From Cryptomeria japonica (taxonomy: Eukaryota; Streptophyta; Pinopsida; Cupressales; Cupressaceae), in contig NC_081414.1 in NCBI RefSeq assembly GCF_030272615.1, positions 814,036,569 to 814,100,568 on the forward strand: 64,000 nt of DNA. Reading direction: 5' to 3'. Positions within the stretch are counted from its first letter, which is position 1, and each line of letters begins with the position of its first letter. The position numbers and the translations under genes were made by a program. The notes under the pieces are model-generated. The model searched no databases, was not told the DNA's origin, and saw only the letters and a program-made list of their open reading frames with translations. Of the stretch, positions 45,363 to 57,449 are shown piece after piece.

Positions 45363-46089
45363 TTACATTAGCATAGCAGATTCTCTCCCCCTCTCTTTTG
45401 TTACTTCTTCTATATGTTATTCTCATTCTTCTATTTTTCGTCCTTAGTGTTGTCTACTTGAGGACGATGCAAAGCATTGAGATCTCTTTGGTCTCTCTCA
45501 TGTTGACTCAAAAGACACATGTGTTCCCTTCTTCTAGGAGACCTTCCTTGATTGGGGAATGAAGAACAATTATGCATACATACATATGATATATACATGA
45601 TTTATCATACAGCATACTGACCCCGAGGAAAGCGAAGTCACCTCGTGCTTTGTGTTTTGTGTTTATTATCCTTGGGTTTATCTCACACTTGGGGGCTAAA
45701 TCTTTGCGATACCGTGCTCCTTTTCCTTTCTCATTTCTTATGTGTATCACTACGTTAAAACAATCACCCTCGTTGAGGCGTGTGCGATCGCTTTAACGTA
45801 GGGGGGCATACACCCTATCTATCCTTTCACGATACTTGAAAATTTCTTGGTGAATATAGCTTTGCCTTGAAAATTTTTGGTATTTCTTTTGCATGACTCA
45901 TAGTGAGGGAACCTTACTACTGACAGTCATGGTTCTCCCTCGTGATCTTCCCTTTTACTTTGTCAATCGAAGTTGTAAGATCCTTAGTCCACTGGGGGCT
46001 TGGTGTATCTTGCCTCCTTGACGTGGTGAAAGTCTTTCAATGTTGTTTCCTTGTACTTTATCGGAAGTATGAGCTCACATACTCCCACT
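45363..46089 (+). other. 3' internal region of B2
   Basis: Non-coding. It corresponds to 30422-30600 plus 12627-13141 of B1. It contains ATACATACATATGATATATAC near 45578, the site into which A inserted in B1. Confidence 0.7.
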
Positions 46090-46104
46090 AAAGTGGGGGC
46101 TAAA
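46090..46104 (+). promoter_or_regulatory. Polypurine tract of B2
   Basis: AAAGTGGGGGCTAAA, identical to that of A1, directly before the 3' LTR. Confidence 0.88.
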
Positions 46105-47366
46105 TGTAGCATCCTAAAATTGCGACACTTGCAATTTCGACTGCATTTCGGTCTTCACGATGGCGACGCAACACGCAACCTGAATGGAGACCCCAAAACT
46201 CGCTCACGACACTGAAAACTGCATTTTTCAAGCACCCTGGCCTGAACCTCCTTTGCACCCCGCTGTCCTGGAGATGGGACCAGAGCGCCCAGCGCCCTGG
46301 TCCCTCAGGACCAAGGCGCCCAGTGCCCTGGTCCCTCAGGACCAAGGCGCCCAGCGCCCTGGTCCCTGGGTCCTATTTTGGGCCCGGTTTTCTAAGTGAT
46401 ATCGGGTCTTTTTGTTTGCAAATTGGAAAATTACTTCCCTGGTCGGCCTAAGGTCGGGAAAATCGGTCTATTAGCCCTAAATGACAAGTATATAAACTAC
46501 ATTTTTCTCTCTCATTGGGCATGAGATGACATGACGACATAAGCGTGGAAACTATACTCAAACATTCAAGCATTCAAGCACTCAAGCAATTGATCATTCC
46601 AAGTCTCCATTCAAGGCTAAGTGTTGCATTCAAGTCAAGGATTCAACCATTGAAGAGGAGATCACTTACTTCATGCTACAACATATTACAACACACAACA
46701 TCTAAACCTTCGCACATAAGGATACCAACATCCTTAGAACAAGGTATTAGTACTTGTTTGTCATTACAGTCATTTACATTTACAGCACTTGCTCATTTCT
46801 TGGTTAATTCCAAAACCGGGGTTTGACCTAAAGGCAAACCCCTAATCCCTAACCCCCCATCGTCTTCGCTTTTCTGTGTGTAGGTTGCAGGTACGCAGCT
46901 GAGATTGAAGATTTGGAATCCTTGTGCAGAGACGAACCGATCCCACTTCGTTTCGCGGATTTTTCGGAGGACCGTGGCGCCGGGCGCCATCGTCCCGACA
47001 ACTTTTTCTCAAATTTGCAGGACAGCGCCGTATCGACATTCTACTGCTAATTCCAGGTCCGCAGCTTCATCCTATAACCTAAACTCAGTTTATAAGCGAA
47101 TCTTTATGACTTTCTATGCATTCCTAGCTTAATCAACATTCTTTACAAAAGAGGGTAGATTTGCTTTCCAAACCCTTGAAATTCATTTAGCATCCAATCC
47201 TACATTATGTGGGATTGGATCTTATGAGTTTCAACCCCTCTTTTGAATGTAAAGTCTATCTCCCAAGTGAAAAACCCGTTGAATCCTAGCGAACCTCCCT
47301 TCTCTCTCCTCGGAGTTGGAAGAGGGGAGACCAACTAGGGTTCGACCGCGATTTTTCCGCTTTACA
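46105..47366 (+). repeat. 3' LTR of B2
   Basis: 1262 bp, starting TGTAGCATCC. The 31-bp excess over the 5' LTR equals one extra foldback unit (CCCTCAGGACCAAGGCGCCC...) near 46300-46330. Otherwise it is nearly identical to the 5' LTR, so the insertion is young compared with B1. Confidence 0.93.
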
Positions 47367-47544
47367 AATAGTAAGAAGAGACATTAAGTTTTATTTAATA
47401 TAAAAACTTTGTATAACCCTTATTTACTCTAATGCAAGTTCTTTTAAGAGTTTTGTTTTGAATAATTTGAATCACAATTTATTTGTATTTAGATAAAACA
47501 TCAAAGTTGTCTAGTGAAGTAAAAGTGTAAATTTCACATAATCA

Positions 47545-47830
47545 AGTGTACATTCTACTATGATTTGTGTCTCAATAGTAAAAATAGTTGTGAATAAATT
47601 ATAACAAGATTAATGATTACCAACTTGGTTACTTTTGTGCTTGTTTTAGTTAAAATAGTTATGAATAGCTAAAATAATTTATTCATTAATCTTGTTATAA
47701 TTTATTCACAACTATTTTTACTATTTTATATAGAGAAATTGGGTCAAGTGCATGAAAATAAGGGACAAAAGGAACGTTTTCAATGAACACATTTTTTTTT
47801 TTAGAAATTAGAAAACACTAATCTTAGATT
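47545..47830 (-). repeat. Repeat Z, inverted copy, left piece
   Basis: Reverse complement resembles 59958-60225. It includes ATTCACAACTATTTTTACTATT, and phrases around AGATTAGTGTTTTCTAATTTC. The next stretch of Z resumes at 52285 after insertion F. Confidence 0.75.
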
Positions 47831-50800
47831 TGTAATGTCCGCCAAAATACCCTAGAGAAATAATCTAAAATCTACTAACAAATGGAGATAATTTTTTTAA
47901 AATAACATCCAATACACTATGCTAACTTTAATATACATCAAGGTAACATTGAGTAATTGCATGAGCACATATAACAACATGTATAACTCCATAATTCTAT
48001 ATTATGCAAGCAGATTAATTCTTTCTAAACATCAACATATCTCCAAATATACTCTTACAAACACATCCATTCCCTAGGGTATCTTAACATCACTACTTAA
48101 CATCAATCTAACATAACACTTATCTTTCAAGAAGATATTATTCTATTATTCTCTAATCATTTATTTTTCATGCATCTAGAGCAACATTAACACATATGCA
48201 TAATTCATTCACATGATAATCTTTAATTAAAGCATCTTAGAATTCATTTAACCATTTAACCCCAAAAATCTCTTAATTACTCAAATAAGAATCAATGCAA
48301 CTATTCTATTCTTTCCATCATTCATTCTAAAGCATGACATAACACAATTCCATCCCATACAAACGCAACTCAAATACATATAACTATTCTATTTCTTTCA
48401 CATAGTTCTCATAAACTCATATTACATAATGAACATCTGATACATCAAGGAACTCTCTTTCTAAACACCACATCATGTCCTATTACAATGTCATTTACAA
48501 TTACATATAGATACTTATTACGAAATGCATAAATTCCTTTATATACTCAAGTCATCATGATACAATATCTTCTTTCCATGAACATAGAAATTAGCTTTGA
48601 AGAATAATCACATGAAGAATCCAAGAATCCATGCACGCTACATCAAAGAATAATATCCCAATGGAAGAAGGCATCAACCACCCGACCATGTGGAACTAAA
48701 TAGGAACCACCCCCATGCTAGGAGATGACAAAGGTTCCAACTCACACTCAAGACCTAAGTTGACACCTAACAGCCAAAGGACACAACAAGACACTAGAAG
48801 ACTCCAACATAGGAAATAAACACACCAAACGCTTCACATGGCTAAATCAAAGCAAATAACCTTCAGAGGCACAACAAAAAATCATGGCCTATGGATAATG
48901 GACACATGTAGGGCAAGAGTTTCATCACATGCTATCCTCACAACAAAAGGGGCCAAGCCTCACCTTGATAGACATGTGGAACAATCTCAACCTTGGAGAC
49001 ATTCAAGGGAGATCGGTTTACAACTCCAACAGTCTTCCCAAGCTCATCCCGAGTGTGAACGCTTCTAGGGCTATGAGGTGGGGTCAAAACCAATTATTAT
49101 ATTTTTTAGTGAACTCCTAAATACCCAAACCCACTAATCAATTATTAAGTTTATCACTTGCAATTATAAATAAACTCTTCATGTGGTTTCATCAAGTCTA
49201 GACCCCCTCCTAGAGGTCTAATGCTCAAGACCTTGGTCCACACATGCAAGAGCCCACACACCCTATCATGGTCCAAAACCATCGGGTAGAAACACATATC
49301 CAAGAACATAAATCATCATCATGAAGGATAAAAATGATATAAAAATAATCACAACAAACTAAGCACAAACTAAGCAACGACAACTTATAAACCATACTCA
49401 TAGAAAGCAGCCTTCACCAAATCATCATAAAAGAAAAGCCTATCATGAATGCAAACCATCAAACATACCAAAATCGCATCAAATCCTCAACAGTGAGGCA
49501 TAACACATCCCACTAGAGCCATAAAAAAAAATCCGTCAACATTGAGGCATTCCCCCTCTCGTTAGAGTAACATATTGCATATGAAACACCTAGACGGTAA
49601 GGCATGAATCCTCTTATCGGAGCACAAGAAACAAAATTATGGATCAAAACACATCAAATGCAACTCTACAATGTCAAAACAGACTACAAAATCCTATGGC
49701 AAAATCACAAACCCAACAAGACACAATTCTGGGCTCAAAACTAACTTTTTAGGACCCCCGAAGCAGCCTAGCTCTCTCAGAATGCAAATTAGTGCTCCTA
49801 GAATGTGGTGTAGCACTTCTAGTATGTGTCCTAGCATTTATGGACTATATAGTAGAATTTTTTGTTTATTATGTAGCATTTTGGGGTCATAGAACAACGT
49901 TTTGGGTACTAAGTCCTACATCTGAGGTTTAGGGTTTAGAGTTCTAGGTATGTTTCCCAACACTCTAGGTAGGTTCTCCAGTGCCCCAAGGATCCATAGT
50001 AGTGCTTCGGGTATGTTCTACAATTATCCTGGGTTCCAGAATGGCGTTTTGGGTAAAAAGGCCAAAAATGTAGATAAAAGGGCTCAAATGGATAGGGCAC
50101 TTGCCCAAATCAATAAAGGGGTCAAACACAACACCCAAGACCCACTCAAAGGGTATGATAGATCCATAAATCACTAAAGAATAACAAGATTACAAAATTA
50201 CATATACAAAAAATGAAAATAGTGAACAAATTCTTCTCTCAGTGCTCAGATTGAGTTCAAAGGCACAAATCATGAAGGGGAGATATGCAACCCATAAAGA
50301 CAACATAAAAGAAGCATCAAACAGTCATAAGGGAACCAAAACACTATCATAAACACTCCCTAATGGTATGTTCTCAGAAAATGCAAGTCACAGAGAATGG
50401 ACAGTGCACTCAGGAAGCTTGAAACATGAGGATTCAAACTGAAATGAAAGAGAATACTCAAGTTACTCAATTAGGAATGACATAAACCCAAATTAGTGTA
50501 AATATCATCATAAAAAATTAGAAATAAGAAAACATATAATTCACAGAGAATACACAAGCAACATCACGGCAATCCAATTTTCTCAAATTTGAAAATAACA
50601 ATAATTTGTACTTCCCTTCCCAAATTCCTTTCAATATCAATTTAAAACCTTCCATCTAAATTCAAGAACTCCCAAAATAAATTCCACAATAACTAGAAAT
50701 AAATTAGCATAGGCACGAAGAGAACAATCTTTCCGGAAAATAAAAACTTCAAAGGAAGAATCGCACCAACCTGCAAATGCAAACTAAAGGATGAAGAAAT

Positions 50801-52284
50801 TTGAAGCTGAGAAATCCACAAGCAATCCCAAATCCTCAAGCCAAATCTTCAATCAAATTTCAAAATCAAATCCAAATTCTGCCTGAAGAACAACTCGACA
50901 ACCATTCCAAAAAACAAAATAAATATGAAAATCATTCAAAACGTCGGCCAATCAAAATATTTCATTATACTATATATTATACCTACCTTTGCATAGTTCA
51001 AGAATGATATTTAATAAATATATTTTTATTTACCTACCTTTTCATCCTACCAATCAAATAAAGGGTAGGTAATTTATATTTTGAATGTAATTACCAACAA
51101 TATTAAATTTATATTACACATTCAATAATAATACTTTACCCAATAAAAACAATTAAATAAACAAGGCCTTAAAAATAGGTCCCTATATTAAAATATAAAA
51201 TCAAATCACAAAAATCAATAAATAATTTTATTAAAGTCAATAAATCAAATCCAGAAATAATAATAAATTAAATAAAGCAATACAATAATAAATAGAATAA
51301 ATAAATAAAACATCCAACAATAAAATAATAAAAATAATTAATAAACCAAATAATAGGTAAATCATTAAACAATAAATAATTAGATAAATATACCATTAAT
51401 ATAATTAAATCCCATCAATAATCAATTTAAATAAATAAATCATCAATAAATAAATAGATGATTAATAATTCAAAAATACACAATAATTAAATCAATTAAT
51501 AACCCAATAAACCAATTAAATTAATCCTAATTGGTTTAATTAAAATCTCACAATGAAATTATCATCCTAAAAATAATTGAATAAATATCCATAATCAAAT
51601 AAACAAGCATAGACTCTAACCACAACTTGCGTCATGGCAGAATTTGACAAGGTACACATCTTAGACCTGGAGTGTGCAAGGGAAACTATGTCATCTCCAA
51701 CAACTTTCCATTGGGATAAAGACACGCTTAGACATGTGAAGCCAAGTGAAGTTGATGTCTGGTACCTGCATCAAAGACCAACACAACATATACGATACAT
51801 ATACATCATATTAAACAGACAAGTGATAGAGAATCGCGATGACATATACCACTCGCAATGAGTGATATGACATCATCTCTACTCATGAAGACAGTCATCC
51901 AATAGATCATAAACATCACATAAAACCATAAACATGTAATCGAGTTAGTATCCTCATAAATCATATAGTCCACATAGGCAATGACCACATATAAATCCAT
52001 AAAACAAGTAAATCCATTCATTCATCAAGGTGATACTGTGTACCAACATCTATAAGAATTGTCAAAATGCCACTTATCATACAATAGGTCTAACATCATT
52101 AATCACATAAATCTCCAAAACATGACGAGTCATATCAAGTAATCATAAATCCTCATAGAGTCCTAATATCTATGTTACTATCTAAGATAGCAGTAGAGTC
52201 ATAAATAACCATCCATGTATCCATCATAAATCTATATGTCTATTAGAACACAAATCAAAACACAAGTCTAGGAGGGGCACTACA
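47831..52284. mobile_element. Insertion F: 4.45-kb LTR-like unit, possibly a very long solo LTR
   Basis: It interrupts repeat Z exactly; the uninterrupted form is at 59788-60235. It starts TGTAATGTCC and ends GGGGCACTACA, a 10-bp inverted pair with two mismatches. It is flanked by AGATT (47826-47830) and AGATG (52285-52289); the empty site has AGATG. TG...CA ends and a 5-bp duplication fit an LTR-type integrase. I found no direct repeat at its two ends and no coding domain, so a solo LTR of a long-LTR family is the simplest reading. The inside is AT-rich, with a degenerate array of about 22-bp units near 49790-50050 (CTAGAATGTGGTGTAGCAC-like). Confidence 0.55.
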
Positions 52285-52510
52285 AGATGAGAAGTTAAAG
52301 ATAGTATGCTCAAAATTTGAACACACAACAAGAACATGAGTCATACTACTCTACATTTACTTTTTAAACTACTATTCTTTTGAAAGTGATGTAGATTAAG
52401 GGGTTGAAATAGGGGCCACACAAAGTGGTCTTGTTTTATCAAAGAACATGAAATAGCATATGTTGTCAAATAGGGTTCACACAAAGTGGTCTTGCTAGAG
52501 TCATGGTGCC
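52285..52510 (-). repeat. Repeat Z, inverted copy, right piece
   Basis: Reverse complement matches 59788-59957 (AAACAAGACCACTTTGTGTG ... AATTTTGAGCAT). Confidence 0.75.
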
Positions 52511-52970
52511 AAACCGAGGTTATGGAGGAATTTCCTCCCAAGGATAAAAATCCTCCTCATATGAAAAATTCCGCCCAAGTCAAGGATAGGGTGCCAAAAT
52601 GGAGTTCACGAGGAATTTCCTCCTCCAAGCTACATTTCTGCACACCACTGAATTTATGCCCAAGGATAGGAGTTGGGCGCCAAAATGACCCCATGGAGGA
52701 AAAGCAAAGAAAGTTCAAAATCCTCCACATCATGAAATTTGTGCCCAAACCTAAGGAAGAGCTCCAAATTGGGGTTGTGGAGGAATTTTCCTCCAAAGAC
52801 CAAATTCCTCCACAAGGTGATTTTAGTGCCCTAGATGAGTATAGAGCACCAAATGGGCCTTAGGGAGGAATTTTCTTCCTACGACAAAATTCTTGCATCA
52901 CATGAAAAAGCCACCCAAGTTATGGATCAAGGCGTTGGATGAGGGTGAGGGATGGATCAACCCTCTTATT
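52500..52970. repeat. Degenerate tandem array with GGAGGAATTTTCCTCC foldbacks
   Basis: Units of roughly 70-80 bp carry TGGAGGAATTTTCCTCC (7-bp arms), TGCCCAAG and GGCGCCAAAATG-like phrases. A matching array in opposite orientation is at about 60240-60670. Confidence 0.75.
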
Positions 52971-53090
52971 AAAATTTAGGTTGGACCTATTGAGTTCATC
53001 ATCCTTTTATTGTGATGCATGTGAAAGTTAGGTCATTTCCTAGTTTACAAAGCATAACTTGTGAAACCCTAATTTTTCATCCATTACACC

Positions 53091-54545
53091 TTGGTCAGAC
53101 GCTTCTCTTCTTACACAATCAACATTATTCTTAGGAGAGAGAATCATCATGCAGATGCAATGGTAAGCACAACTTCCCTTGTATGCCTTTACTATAGTAT
53201 AGATGAGTATCACTTCATGATGCAAATTCTTTGCTCTCATGTTGTCTTAGATAAACCTAAACTTGATAGTCTTATGTGTGCACACATAGACTCAAGGGAC
53301 TGGTTCTCTCATATCTATAACTATCTAAAGTTAAGGATTTTTCTTGATGACACTAGTAAGAATACTCATTTTTCATCTCAAAAGTTCTCATGTCATTAAA
53401 TTATTCTCTCTAATGCCTTTTATTGTAGATCTTACAATGGTCTTCTTCGATGTCTTACCAAGGATGAGATACCCCTTGGCCTTCAAGAAGCTCATTTAGG
53501 CTTTGGGGACATACACTTTGGTGGTAAATCCTTAGTTTATAAATAATACACATGGGATATTTTTGGCAAACAATGGAACAAGATTGTTTTTTCTTTGTCA
53601 ATAAATGCCCTTAGTGTCAGCAACACAACAATCTCATTCGAGCTCTTGCACAAGAACTCTTCACTCAAGCTTCTCCTTGGCCTTTTCAAACTTGGGGTCA
53701 TGGTATCGTTGAAAAGATATCTCCCCTTTCTTCTAAAGGACATACCTTCCTTATCATGTCCACTAATTACTTTATGAAGTGGGTTGAAGCTATTATACTC
53801 GGATCCACTCTTGTTGAAGCAATATATAGATTTCTCCTCAATAATATGTTTTTTTGCTTCAAATTGCCTTCTACCCTTGTTTTTTATAATGGAACATAAT
53901 TTAAAAATAGGGAAGTGAAGCAATTCCTAGACAAATTTCATATTCAACATTGATTTTTTGCACCTTAATATCCTCAATTCAATGACCATACTGAAACATC
54001 AAATAAGACCATTGAACAGATCTTGCATAAGATGGTAAACAAACATGGTAAAGATTGGTATACTCAATTAACTTATGAATTGTGGGCCTATTGCATGAGT
54101 GTTCCTAGGGATATTAGTACTACCCCATATAACCTTTTGTATGGTGTTGATGTGATTATGTCTCTAGACTTGAAAATTTCTTCATTGTGAGTTTCCCTTA
54201 GGGTGTTAATTGATAATGACACTTATTGTACAAACCATCCAATTAGCTTGAGTTGTTTGATGAGCACTAATAAAGACCCTTGAACACCTTCAAGATTATC
54301 AAGAATATTTATTAAGCAGTATAAAAAAAATGGTTCTTTCTCGTACCTCTAATATCTCATTCTCTATGAGAATCAAAGAAACATAATCATGCTACCTAAT
54401 AAAAAGGGGAAGTTCACCACTAATTGGTTAAGTCCTTATGTAGTCACCTTAATGTATGGTTCTAGTGCTTATGATATATCTTATATGAATTGTACACCAC
54501 TAAGAGAACCTGCCAATGTCATGCACCTGTGTTAATACTATGTGC
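53091..54545 (+). pseudogene. Decayed Tat-type integrase fragment
   Basis: The plus strand shows, through many stops and frameshifts, the order seen in A1: RRENHHADAMVST, DSRDWFSHIYNYL, DEIPLGLQEAHLGF with HFGGKSLV, QQHNNLIRALAQEL, FKNREVKQFLDKFHIQH, NKTIEQILHKMVNKHGKDW, TTPYNLLYGVDVIM, and a C-terminal part ending near 54540. It aligns with 19100-20554 of A1, but the DDE residues are mostly lost (SDNGT reads FYNGT). No RT remains upstream. A very old relative of family A. Confidence 0.8.
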
Positions 54546-57449
54546 ATGATACTTAATTTCTCTTGGGTTTCTGAATACATGTTGAGACATTCCTTCATCA
54601 ACATAGTATTTTATTTTTTGGTGTTATGATGTGTTATAGCTTTTCAAGAACTTTAGGGTTTAGTTATGTCTTATGTCTACAGGGTTAAAATCCTCTAAAA
54701 TCCTAAACCCTTTAACCATTTTTAGGGCTTTGCATTCTATTTTTGTGTTAACCTATTGTTCTTTATTGTTTGTTGAGTAATTTATGACTTCATCCATTTA
54801 TCATGTTGCAAAAAATAACCCTATATCCTAGTGGTCCCGTGTCTAACAGATAAATCTTATAGCAATCTCATTGGCTGCGTAGTTGTGTGTATTGACCATT
54901 GACTTTATCTTACATTCTAGGCACTCAAGCCTAGTTAAATGACTAAGTCTTTAAACTCCCATTCACTTTTGCTATATCCATTGTCTTCATTCATTACATG
55001 GTTGTGCACATTGATTAAAGTCAAACTTGTGCAGCTTATGCACTTACACATTGTCTTTTAAACTAACATATTACTCGTGCAGATGCAAGGAGATTGATGG
55101 CTTGTGTGTGTTATGTGGTTGTGCATGTTCAAAAATATACCCAACAAGATTCTAGTGCAACGATGTAAAGAGGAAATTGAAAGGAACTAAAGTCTACCCA
55201 AGTATCATTTGATTTATAGTTGTGAGCCCATGCACAATTGTGCAAGATAAAAATGATATCCAAGTTGCAAGATGCACAATCACGCACAAAGGCTTGTGAG
55301 AAGCATAAAAAACTGACAACATCATCATGATCTACGCTTATGATAGATTGTGTTGCACAAAATCTTCAAAGCGGTGAAGTTGGTTTTTTCTCACACGCAC
55401 ACCAACAACTTAAATCACACACATCAAGCTTACGGTTTTTAGATATAAAAGTGTTAACACTTAGAATTGACTGACATTTTCTAATCTCAATATGTTGCTT
55501 AATGTGAGTAGTTTCAGATTGACCCTTGCGTAGTTGATCTCACTAACAAGCACCTTTAATACTTGGAACCTACATGTCTAAATAGTGTAAACAAAGGTGG
55601 GTCTGAATGTGAATTCACACACCTGCATAGGCAAAGCTCACTCAAAAGGAGTTTCCTAGCTGGTGCTCGTCTATCCCATTGTTGGCAAATGATTGGTTGC
55701 GCAGATGCACAAATTGATGAAGTGGAACCAAGGGCCAATTTGTGAACATGTGCAAGTTTTAAATTTTAAAAATAAAATAGCTACGATGTCAGTCGCTTGC
55801 ATCAATGATGAGTATTTAACAAAAATTAAATGTAAATTTGTGTCCAATTTTTCATTCAACTGCAATAATTATCATTCTTAAAGATTTAAAGTCTTCAAGG
55901 TGATCGATTGTAAATATTTTTAGTTGTGACCTATTGTCATTTTTCATGAAAATTAGGGTTTTCTAAGCGATATAAACTAGTAAGTAAAGAAAAATCCTTC
56001 TCTATTTTTCTTTGATTTTCCAATTGTTTTCTCAAGTTGGTAAAAGGAGTGATGCATTTTCTCTTTATTTTAGGTTTTCAATTGCATGTAATTGTTGCGG
56101 ATTAGGATTCTTCTCTTGAAAGCCTAGTTTGCAATTTAGAAGTCCTTTCTTTCCAAAAACCCTACCCTAGTAAAATGATCAAAACATCAAAGGGCAAGAA
56201 AAGAGAAATATATCTTAAGGAAACATTAACACCTAATTGTTTGGTTCTTCAAGGTCTACCAAAAAGGTCAGAGGGTCAAGCACCATCTTTGATTTCTTCA
56301 CTAATGATTGTCATAGTTGCAGGGACACAATCAATACCCCAACAAGTTTCTAAGGGTAAAAGCACAAAACTGTGTCACGTTTTAGGCCAATTGATCAACA
56401 CAAGTGAATTTAAGTAATTCTAACTAAAAAATTAATTTTAATCAAACATATGGCCTATAGAGATTCATTATGGCTATCTTATATATGGGCCACAACTTTT
56501 CCAAATGGATCTGTCTACTAAATGTATATTTTATATCACTTTGGGTCTAATTACCAAAAAAGAAAATTGAAAAATTTGATGTTTCAACACCTCCTACTCT
56601 TATAAATAAATTTTTTTTTTGAAATGTAAAAATACCCTTTTATAGATCTTTGAGTAAATTTTTCAAAATATATATTATTGAATATATTAATTACTTTTTT
56701 ATATTTTATGTTTTATTTTTATTGAAAGTAGGTCATCAACACTAAAAATATAAGGTTGATTATCTTGTAAAGGAAAAATACTAAAATTTATCTAAAACTT
56801 TTGAAAAAATTAAATGCACTATAGAAAAAAGTATATGTCAAGATGATATAATTATTTTTTAATTTGGATAAATAATAAAGAAAAAAGTGACGCCAAATGG
56901 AAAGAGTTATATTTTAGTACACACAACTTTTTAAATTTATTGAAAAATATATATACATAAAAAATAGTTAAAAATATATTTTTGCACTAAAGTTTCAATT
57001 TATCAATATACACAAAAAAATTGAAGAAAAAAAGATAAAATTTACTATATAGTGTGTGACGTCTTGTGTAATTTCAATTTCAACATTTTGCCGGCAACTA
57101 AATTATAGTGTTTACTTTATAAGAAAGTATATTCAAATAATTTTTTAATTTTAAAAAAAAATTACAAACACAAAAAAAATACATTTTATTAGTTTACATC
57201 ATTCAAAATTCAAAACATATATTTCACTTGATTAAATTAAAAAAGTCGAATCAGCATTGGCCATTTCCTTTATAAAAGTGTGGAACAAATTTGTGCTTTT
57301 ACCCCTAATTATTCAGAAGGTGTTACAACAAAGCCAAAGAAAAGATTCTATTAGGAACATTTGGAGTCAAATATGGGAAGATTGGTTGTTCTAAATGTAT
57401 TTGTAAATGTTGATTTGGTCAAGGCAATGCAAAAGCATATGACCCTAAG
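54546..57449. other. Stretch without recognisable genes; TGTGCA/TGCACA-rich part
   Basis: Probably the 3' internal region of the element that left the integrase fragment, by position. 54990-55740 has many TGTGCA and TGCACA words, including the perfect 14-bp palindrome TGCACAATTGTGCA near 55231. 56400-57300 is very AT-rich. A 60-80 codon frame at 56175-56417 shows no known motif. Confidence 0.45.

Larger units (their letters stand above)
39556..47366 (+). mobile_element. Element B2: complete gag-only LTR retrotransposon
   Basis: 7811 bp: LTR 39556-40786, primer site 40790-40807, leader, gag ORF 41967-45362, 3' internal region, polypurine tract 46090-46104, LTR 46105-47366. It is flanked by a perfect AATAG duplication (39551-39555 and 47367-47371). 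Only Gag and a degenerate protease-like domain are encoded, so it depends on enzymes from elsewhere. Confidence 0.93.

Noticed and set aside
47831-52284. Insertion F as a CACTA DNA transposon because its right end contains CACTACA
   Set aside because: CACTA elements begin with CACTA at the outer edge and make a 3-bp duplication. Here the outer ends are TG...CA and the duplication is 5 bp.
53091-53399. A short intact gene at 53091-53399
   Set aside because: It aligns with the RNase H/integrase linker of the A polyprotein and is followed by a frame broken many times, so it is a fragment of pol.
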